From Acidobacteriota bacterium (GTDB lineage: Bacteria > Acidobacteriota > Terriglobia > Acidiferrales > UBA7541), in the NCBI GenBank assembly GCA_003153585.1, contig PLZZ01000159.1:9885-31660 (forward strand): a stretch of DNA of 21,776 nucleotides. The letters are read 5' to 3'. Under the pieces are notes generated by a model. That model saw nothing but the letters and a program-made list of their open reading frames with translations. It made no database searches and was not told the origin of the DNA. The position numbers and the translations under genes are program-made. Numbering within the stretch: the stretch's first letter is position 1; each line of letters opens with the position of its first letter. Shown here one piece after another: positions 7,689 to 13,497 of this stretch.

Positions 7689-8792
7689 TTATCGTTTTTT
7701 CGAGGCGGAGTGTGTTGTTGCGGAGGATCGGTCTGCTTTTAAGTAGCCGATTCGTTCCAGGACAGCGCCAACGATAAGCGGCAGCGCCACGGTCGCGTCG
7801 TCGAGCACCTCCGCAAATTTGCCGCCTTCTTCGCGAGGCACAAACTTCCCCCAGGAAACGGCTTCGGTATATGTGCTGCCGGATAGGCCGCCCCAATTCA
7901 CAGGCTCGGGGCAAATTCGTAGGCCGTAGTTATAGCGTTTCAACGGTATTTTTTCGTAGCCTCGGCGCGCGAGAAGCTCCGCATAAACTCCAAACTGCTG
8001 GGCCCAATTGCGCGGGACGCCACCGCCGATGGTGAAAATTCCCATACGCTTCGTGGCTAGCATGGTCGAAGCATAATGCTCGAAATCCAGATACGGATCG
8101 AAACGCAGCGGTGGCTTTCCTTCTTTCTTGCGCTGCCGCTGATATAGCGCAAAATCAATTCCGAGCTCGGAATCGGTGAACGCCGGAACGAAAACCGGAA
8201 CATTATGCTCGACGCAGGATTTCAGGATGCCGCGGCCCTTGGCGTGTTGTTGCAAATATTCGCCGATACGGCGATTCAGTTTCCAGCTGCAGACCGTTTC
8301 TTCCGAATCCCAACGCTGCAGAACGTGATCCACCACTTCTTCCACGGCATCCAGATTTACTTCCGGCTCGAGCGAATCGTAAACGCGGTTGTAACCGGCG
8401 AGGAAAAGCTCGTTGTCTCCCATTTTTTCGTCGTAGCGAAAATGAGAGCGGCCGGTGGCTTCCACCAGACCATGGGCCATCAACGCACCGGTGGAAACAA
8501 TCGCCTTCACAATTCCCGATTCCACCAGGTCACAGAAAACCAAACCCATCTTGCCCACGGTGAGCGCGCCGGAAAGGGTCATGACGATGAAGCAATCTTT
8601 ATCGCGAGCCATCGCTTCCAGCACGTCCGCGGCATCGCCGATTTGCCGGGCGGTATACGCAGTTTGGGCCATGGCTCGAACCATGTCGTCAATTGTGCGG
8701 ATGCGTTGGAGGTCGAGCGGGAAAATGGGCGTGAGGTGATCTTCGATCGGGTCGTGCAGTGTACGCCCCGTCACGCCCTTTTTTTTTGCCAT
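7689..8792 (-). CDS. Deoxyhypusine-synthase-family protein (probable bacterial homospermidine-synthase-like enzyme)
   Basis: A 367-residue homologue of deoxyhypusine synthase, which uses NAD to move an aminobutyl group from spermidine onto a lysine. The active-site Lys loop is intact: EAVSWGK at 310-316, with Lys316 as the expected imine-forming residue. IGGGVP (255-260) and FVPAFTDSELG (201-211) match the nucleotide-binding core. STGALMAHGLVEATG (100-114) is the form seen in bacterial members and differs from the archaeal/eukaryotic motif. Bacteria lack eIF5A, so the acceptor is probably a free amine such as putrescine, giving homospermidine; that is family knowledge plus inference. GAGGG lies six bases before the ATG. 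The second to fifth codons contain a run of nine A. It is convergent with the decarboxylase and divergent from the agmatinase homologue. Confidence 0.88.
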   Translation of the reverse strand: MAKKKGVTGRTLHDPIEDHLTPIFPLDLQRIRTIDDMVRAMAQTAYTARQIGDAADVLEAMARDKDCFIVMTLSGALTVGKMGLVFCDLVESGIVKAIVSTGALMAHGLVEATGRSHFRYDEKMGDNELFLAGYNRVYDSLEPEVNLDAVEEVVDHVLQRWDSEETVCSWKLNRRIGEYLQQHAKGRGILKSCVEHNVPVFVPAFTDSELGIDFALYQRQRKKEGKPPLRFDPYLDFEHYASTMLATKRMGIFTIGGGVPRNWAQQFGVYAELLARRGYEKIPLKRYNYGLRICPEPVNWGGLSGSTYTEAVSWGKFVPREEGGKFAEVLDDATVALPLIVGAVLERIGYLKADRSSATTHSASKKR

Positions 8793-8816
8793 TCACAGCC
8801 CTCGCAGGTAATGTAT

Positions 8817-8838
8817 GCTCCCAAGAGTTTTTGGGAGC
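8817..8838. promoter_or_regulatory. Inverted repeat in the divergent region between the synthase-like and agmatinase-like genes
   Basis: GCTCCCAA (8817-8824) and TTGGGAGC (8831-8838) form a perfect 8-bp inverted repeat around GAGTTT. It lies 24 bases before the start of the minus-strand synthase-like gene and 93 bases before the plus-strand agmatinase-like gene. It could be a shared operator or a leader hairpin of the minus-strand transcript. It has no terminator U-tract in an appropriate position. The inverted repeat is seen; its role is inferred. Confidence 0.4.
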
Positions 8839-8930
8839 GGCAAGCTGTCCCATTGCGCGCCTCTTGATATTACAAATGAGGCCAGTGCAAAAGAAAAATT
8901 TCCAGTTAATCCAAGGAGCGCGACCGCATT

Positions 8931-9821
8931 ATGTCACGATACACTCCGATGCCGCCCGACAATTTCGGCGGCCTGCCGGAAGAACATTCCACTTACGAGA
9001 CATCACGCGCCGTGATTTTTCCGGTGCCTCTCGAGCGAACAACCACCTATGAACGCGGGACACGCAACGGACCCGCGGCGATCATCGCCGCAAGCCGGCA
9101 CATGGAACTGTACGACGAGGAATTGCAGCTCGAACCGTACAAGGAAATTGGAATCGCGACTCAGCCGCCGATTGACACGCAAGACGGCACTTTGAGCGAA
9201 GTAACCAGCGAACTTTTCACCGCGCAACTGTCACTGCTCGACGATAACAAGTTCCCTGTCGCACTGGGGGGCGAACATGCGTTGACGCCTCCGCTGGTTT
9301 CGGCGACCGCGAGAACCCACAAAGATCTGTGCGTCCTGCATATTGGCGCGCACGCGGAAATGCGCGATGAGTATCAGGGGAATCCTGCAAGTCATGCGTG
9401 CACCATGCGCCGCGTGGTTGAAATTTGCCCGGCGGTTCAAGTAGGCGTTCGCGCGCTGTCGGAAGCAGAGGCCAAGGCCATTCCGAAGTTGCGAACTAAA
9501 ATTTATTGGGCTAAGGATATCGTGCGCGCCCCGTTGAAAACGTGGATCGCGAAAGTTCTTGAGGATCTGGGACCGCGAGTCTATTTGACGATTAATCTCG
9601 ATGGATTCGACTCGTCTATCGTCCCTTCGACTGTCGCACCCGAACCCGGCGGCTTGGATTGGCACCAGGTGACCTCACTCGTGCGCGCAGTTGCGGACCA
9701 TAAGAAAATTGTCGCGATGGATGTGGCCGAACTTGCGCCGCGCCCGGGGTACCACGCCGCGGATTTCCTGGCCGCCAAGCTCGTTTACAAATGCCTCGGA
9801 TATATATTTTGCCAGTCTTGA
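8931..9821 (+). CDS. Agmatinase/arginase-family (ureohydrolase) homologue with altered metal site
   Basis: A 296-residue ureohydrolase-fold protein. Clear family motifs are GGEHA (His116), SHACTMRR (154-161), a C-terminal EPGGLDW block and DVAELAPRPG. True agmatinases hydrolyse agmatine to putrescine and urea with two Mn ions held by His, DAHxD and DxD. Here DAHxD reads GAHAE (139-143) and DxD reads NLD (222-224), so three acidic ligands are Gly, Glu and Asn, and the following DP reads DS. His116, His141 and Asp224 remain. The frame is uninterrupted at full family length, so it is not an obvious pseudogene. It may be a non-canonical hydrolase, a one-metal enzyme or a non-catalytic partner. 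AAGGAG lies 12 bases before the ATG. Its stop overlaps a possible ATG of the next gene. Confidence 0.85.
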   Translation: MSRYTPMPPDNFGGLPEEHSTYETSRAVIFPVPLERTTTYERGTRNGPAAIIAASRHMELYDEELQLEPYKEIGIATQPPIDTQDGTLSEVTSELFTAQLSLLDDNKFPVALGGEHALTPPLVSATARTHKDLCVLHIGAHAEMRDEYQGNPASHACTMRRVVEICPAVQVGVRALSEAEAKAIPKLRTKIYWAKDIVRAPLKTWIAKVLEDLGPRVYLTINLDGFDSSIVPSTVAPEPGGLDWHQVTSLVRAVADHKKIVAMDVAELAPRPGYHAADFLAAKLVYKCLGYIFCQS

Positions 9822-9838
9822 TGAAAGGAGATGCAATC

Positions 9839-10168
9839 ATGCCGAGTATGGCCGCGTGGATTGCCGTAATGCAGCGTCCGATGACGCAACGTGACGTCGT
9901 CGTTTACGTTGAGACGCATTCGATATTTTGGTGGCTCCTGATCGGATTGATCGCCGGATGGCTGGCCGGCACCGTGGCTCGTGGACGCGGGTTCGGGTGT
10001 GTCGTGGATGTCATCCTCGGACTCATCGGCGCCGTGATCGGCGGATGGATTTTTGAAAGGCTAGGCATCGCTGCGTTTGGATTCTGGGGAAGCCTCGCGG
10101 CGGCTACCGTAGGCGCTATCGTGCTCGTGGCGATTGCAAGACTGTTCGCCGGCGGCCGGTCGGATTAA
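9839..10168 (+). CDS. GlsB/YeaQ/YmgE-family small membrane protein
   Basis: A 109-residue protein with three hydrophobic segments. WWLLIGLIAGWLAGTVARGR, VVDVILGLIGAVIGGWIFER and FWGSLAAATVGAIVLVAIAR are characteristic of the so-called transglycosylase-associated family. Members are small stress-linked inner-membrane proteins of unclear biochemical role. AAAGGAG (9824-9830) is eight bases before the ATG at 9839, which decides that start. An in-frame ATG at 9821 forms a TGATG overlap with the upstream stop but lacks a ribosome site. The tight spacing to the agmatinase-like gene suggests cotranscription. The family is widespread, so the pairing may be incidental. The hydrophilic N-terminus of about 30 residues is longer than usual. 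Confidence 0.85.
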   Translation: MPSMAAWIAVMQRPMTQRDVVVYVETHSIFWWLLIGLIAGWLAGTVARGRGFGCVVDVILGLIGAVIGGWIFERLGIAAFGFWGSLAAATVGAIVLVAIARLFAGGRSD

Positions 10169-10332
10169 CGTAGCCAGGACGGCGGGTTTTGTCCCCTGCT
10201 GGATCTGTCCCGAAGAGTTGCGGCCCGACCTCCACGTTCTTCCAGTCCCTCGGTATGATACGATTACAAGTTCCTTGAATATAAAAGAACAGCTATCCCG
10301 CCGCGCAAACTGAGCGAGAAAGTCGGAAGAAA

Positions 10333-12003
10333 TTGAGCCAAACATCACTGTGGGCCATTCCGCTGGGCGGACTGGGCGAATTCGGCATGAATATGCTGGC
10401 CCTGCGCTTCGGCGACGAAATTATTGTGATCGATGCGGGATTGATGTTCCCCGAGCAGGAATTGCTGGGCGTGGACATCGTAATTCCCGACACCACCTAC
10501 CTGAAACAAAACAAACGCATGGTCAAAGCCATCGTGCTCACGCACGCGCACGAGGACCACATCGGCTCGATTCCCTACATTCTCGCGGATCTGAACGTCC
10601 CGATTTACGGAACGCAGTTCACTCTCGCCATCGTCAAGAAAAAACTGGAAGAGCACGGCTTGCTCGAAACAGCGAAGTTGAACGAAGTCGCCGCGGGTGA
10701 CACTACCATAATAGGCCCTTTTTCGATTGAATATCTGCACGTGACGCACAGCACTGTTGACTGCGTCGCGCTTGCGGTGCGCACGCCGGTCGGCGTGATC
10801 ATTCACACGGGCGACTTTAAGATCGATCCCACGCCGGTAGACGGGAAACCTTTCGACTTGCATGCCTTCGCGCGCTATGGACAGGCAGGCGTGCTCGCGC
10901 TTTTCAGCGACAGCACCAACGTCGAGCGTCCCGGTTTTACTCCGTCCGAACGCGCCGTGATCGTTCGCCTGGAAGAATTATTTCGCGCCGCGCCAAAGAA
11001 AGTTGTGGTGTCGTGCTTTTCCAGCTCCGTGCACCGCATTCAACAAGTGATCGATATTGCCCGAATGGTCGGGCGCAAGATCGGATTCGTAGGGCGCAGC
11101 ATGGTGGACAACGTTGAGATCGCGCATGGACTTGGCAAGCTGCGCATCCCCGATGGGAGTGTCGTTCGGCCCCAGGATATCAAAGGCTACGATCCGCACA
11201 AGCTGGTCGTGCTAGCTAGCGGAACGCAAGCGGAACCCCTCTCCGCGCTTTCGCGCATCGCGGTAGATAATCACCGGCTGATGAATATCGCGGAAAACGA
11301 CACCGTGATTTTGTCTGCGCGAATTATTCCCGGCAACGAGAAGAATATTTTCCGCATGATCGATCACCTGTTCCGCCGTCGCGTGCTTGTGTATTACGAA
11401 GGCGGCAGGTCCGCGCCCATCCACGTGTCAGGCCATGCCAGCCAGGAAGAAATGAAGATCTTGCTGCAACTCGTCAAACCGAAGTATTTTATTCCCGTGC
11501 ACGGCGAGTACCGCCAGCTTTTCCGCCACGCTGCATTAGCCGAACAACTGGGCGCAGTAGGCTCAGAAATCTTTCTGATCGAAAGCGGCCAGCCTATCGA
11601 GTTCACCGCCGATGGCGGCGCGCGCAAACGCGAGCCAGTAACGGCCGGCCGTGTCTGCGTGGATTCCGGTTCGCTTGAGGAGATCGAAGATGTAGTGATT
11701 CGCGACCGCCGGCACCTGGCCGAAGACGGCGTGGTTGTGCCGATCATTGCCATCGACAAACACACAGGCCGCATGGAGACCGCGCCGGAAATCGTCACCC
11801 GCGGATTCTTACCGAACGAAGACGGCGCCGAGCTGCTGGCGAGAGCGCGTGAAGTGATTTTGCGTACCGTGGAACAATCCACCCAGGAAGAAAAGACGGA
11901 TTGGAACGTAATCAAAGAAAAAATTCGCCAGGATTTGAAGCGGTTCCTCAATAAACAGACCTCGAAGCGCCCGTTAATCCTGCCGGTGATTTTGGAAGTA
12001 TAG
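10333..12003 (+). CDS. rnj: Ribonuclease J
   Basis: A 556-residue metallo-beta-lactamase/beta-CASP ribonuclease with 5'-3' exo- and endonuclease roles in mRNA decay and rRNA maturation. The zinc motif HAHEDH lies at 71-76, with His139 (HVTHS) and Asp161 (HTGDFKID) completing the metal site. The N-terminus WAIPLGGLGEFGMNM and the later SDSTN, HVSGHASQEEM and FIPVHGEYRQLFRH match RNase J rather than tRNase Z. Length is typical, and the C-terminal domain is present. The start is TTG at 10333, preceded closely by GGAAG; no ATG nearby would preserve the conserved N-terminus. It heads a same-strand run with rimI, uppP and ftsK, and the next start is only eight bases past its stop. Confidence 0.94.
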   Translation: MSQTSLWAIPLGGLGEFGMNMLALRFGDEIIVIDAGLMFPEQELLGVDIVIPDTTYLKQNKRMVKAIVLTHAHEDHIGSIPYILADLNVPIYGTQFTLAIVKKKLEEHGLLETAKLNEVAAGDTTIIGPFSIEYLHVTHSTVDCVALAVRTPVGVIIHTGDFKIDPTPVDGKPFDLHAFARYGQAGVLALFSDSTNVERPGFTPSERAVIVRLEELFRAAPKKVVVSCFSSSVHRIQQVIDIARMVGRKIGFVGRSMVDNVEIAHGLGKLRIPDGSVVRPQDIKGYDPHKLVVLASGTQAEPLSALSRIAVDNHRLMNIAENDTVILSARIIPGNEKNIFRMIDHLFRRRVLVYYEGGRSAPIHVSGHASQEEMKILLQLVKPKYFIPVHGEYRQLFRHAALAEQLGAVGSEIFLIESGQPIEFTADGGARKREPVTAGRVCVDSGSLEEIEDVVIRDRRHLAEDGVVVPIIAIDKHTGRMETAPEIVTRGFLPNEDGAELLARAREVILRTVEQSTQEEKTDWNVIKEKIRQDLKRFLNKQTSKRPLILPVILEV

Positions 12004-12011
12004 TCCTCGCT

Positions 12012-12488
12012 GTGAAATACACGTTGCGCGATTACAAACCGGAAGATTTCGGCACATTGTACGAGATCGATCGCGCCTGCTACCCGATGGATATCGCATA
12101 TTCGAAACGAGAGCTGCGCGCATATCTCCAGATGCCTGGCGCGGAATGCATCGTGGCGGCAACGGCCGATTCCATAGCGGGATTCTGCATAAGCGCGCAT
12201 CAAGATACGCGCGGTTATATCGTAACCATCGACGTCCTGGAGCAATTTCGAAGAACTGGTGTGGGATCTTCCCTTCTGCACAAAATGGAACAAAGCCTTG
12301 CAGCCAATGCGGTGCGAGAAGTATGGCTTGAGACAGCAACCGACAACGAATCCGCAATTGCCTTCTGGAAGAAGCACGGATATCGTACCTGCGGCACTCG
12401 AGCGGGGTATTATCCTGGCGGGCGCGACGCTTTCTCCATGGAGAAAACGATCGACTCCCCCGCCGCCAAATCAAAAGAGAGCGGATAA
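12012..12488 (+). CDS. GNAT-family N-acetyltransferase, RimI-like
   Basis: A 158-residue GNAT protein. The acetyl-CoA pyrophosphate-binding motif is RRTGVGSSLL, preceded by YIVTIDVLEQF. The C-terminal part (WLETATDNESAIAFWKKHGY) carries the N/A/FYxxxGF pattern of RimI-type enzymes, which acetylate the N-terminus of ribosomal protein bS18 or related targets. The GTG at 12012 starts eight bases after the rnj stop and lacks a strong Shine-Dalgarno, so translation may be coupled. Its stop is two bases before the uppP start, so it sits firmly inside an operon. The substrate cannot be fixed from sequence, because GNAT proteins are diverse. Confidence 0.82.
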   Translation: MKYTLRDYKPEDFGTLYEIDRACYPMDIAYSKRELRAYLQMPGAECIVAATADSIAGFCISAHQDTRGYIVTIDVLEQFRRTGVGSSLLHKMEQSLAANAVREVWLETATDNESAIAFWKKHGYRTCGTRAGYYPGGRDAFSMEKTIDSPAAKSKESG

Positions 12489-12490
12489 AC

Positions 12491-13342
12491 ATGCTACTGT
12501 GGCAAGCCGTCGTTCTGGCAATCGTACAGGGTTTAACCGAGTTTTTGCCGGTCAGCAGCAGCGCCCACCTGATTCTGATTCCTTGGCTGTCCCAGGGCCG
12601 CATTCCTGACCCCGGAATGGCTTTCGACGTTGCGCTTCATTTGGGAACGCTCATCGCCGTGGTTCTGTTTTTTTTGCGCGACTGGGTGCGGCTAACTCTG
12701 TGCGGGCTCGGATTCCATTACCCTCAGCGCGCTCCGGAGCTTCAAGTCGTGTTCAACCGGCGCCTGTTCTGGTACTTGGTTGCGGGAACCATTCCGGGCG
12801 CGTTGGTCGGATTTTTCTTCGAACGTACCATTGATGAACACCTTCGCAATCCGGTTCCCATCGCGTGCGCTATGATCCTAATTGCGCTTTTGATGTGGTA
12901 CGCGGAATACACGAGCCGGCTGGATCGTGCCATCGAGCAGACTTCGTTCAGCGACTCTCTAGCGATCGGATGCGGACAAGCCCTGGCGCTTTTTCCCGGC
13001 GTTTCGCGTTCCGGAATCACGATTACGGTAGGACTATTTCGCGGCATGACGCGTGAGGCTGCCGCTCGCTTCTCATTTCTGCTCGCTACACCGCTCATCG
13101 CAGGAGCTGCCGCCAAGGAGCTTCCCAAACTCATTAAGGCTCATCGCGCCGGAGGCCTCGATTTGCCTATGTCCACATTGGCGATCAGCGTCGCCGTTTC
13201 AGCCATCGTTGGCTATGTGGTTATCGCTTTCTTTTTGCAGTATCTGCAAACACGCACATTGAAGATCTTTATTTACTACCGAATCTTGTTTGGTATAGTC
13301 GTCTTGTTGCTCGCGTTCCTCCCACTGGGCTTTGCGCGATAG
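12491..13342 (+). CDS. uppP: Undecaprenyl-diphosphatase (UppP/BacA)
   Basis: A 283-residue polytopic membrane enzyme that removes a phosphate from undecaprenyl diphosphate to regenerate the lipid carrier for peptidoglycan and other envelope polymers. Overproduction of family members gives bacitracin resistance. Both signature loops are present: QGLTEFLPVSSSAHL (13-27), with Glu17 and the Ser cluster, and FPGVSRSGITIT (168-179), with the active-site Arg173. About eight hydrophobic segments can be seen. Length is normal. The start ATG lies two bases after the stop of the acetyltransferase gene. The next gene, ftsK, is 155 bases on and probably has its own signals. Confidence 0.95.
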   Translation: MLLWQAVVLAIVQGLTEFLPVSSSAHLILIPWLSQGRIPDPGMAFDVALHLGTLIAVVLFFLRDWVRLTLCGLGFHYPQRAPELQVVFNRRLFWYLVAGTIPGALVGFFFERTIDEHLRNPVPIACAMILIALLMWYAEYTSRLDRAIEQTSFSDSLAIGCGQALALFPGVSRSGITITVGLFRGMTREAAARFSFLLATPLIAGAAAKELPKLIKAHRAGGLDLPMSTLAISVAVSAIVGYVVIAFFLQYLQTRTLKIFIYYRILFGIVVLLLAFLPLGFAR

Positions 13343-13389
13343 CGCCCGCGCCGCCTGGCTGTTACGCGTGAGCCTTCCCCATTGTTTGC

Positions 13390-13416
13390 ACCTCGGTCCG
13401 CAATTGCGCCCGAGGT
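13390..13416. promoter_or_regulatory. Inverted repeat upstream of ftsK
   Basis: ACCTCGG (13390-13396) and CCGAGGT (13410-13416) form a perfect 7-bp inverted repeat. The 13-base centre itself contains the palindrome GCAATTGC. It lies in the 155-base uppP-ftsK gap without a T-run, which argues against an intrinsic terminator. It could be an operator for ftsK or a leader hairpin. A weak promoter-like pair, TTGCGC and TATAGC, lies just downstream in the same gap. Confidence 0.35.
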
Positions 13417-13497
13417 AAACTGCGCCGTATAGCGAAATCGAAGCTTGAGCAGTTCGAGTCGCCCGCGGCCCGGGTTTTCAATGTAAAGGGGAAGCTT

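Noticed and set aside
9791..9838. Earlier start for the GlsB-type protein
   Set aside because: This start lies within the agmatinase-like gene and lacks a ribosome site; AAAGGAG before 9839 is decisive.
10253..10258. TATGAT as a -10 element for rnj
   Set aside because: No acceptable -35 element at 16-18 bases; too weak to list as a promoter.
11394..12377. 327-codon open frame on the minus strand across rnj and the acetyltransferase
   Set aside because: Antisense to two recognisable genes, with low-complexity Arg/Ser composition and no motif.
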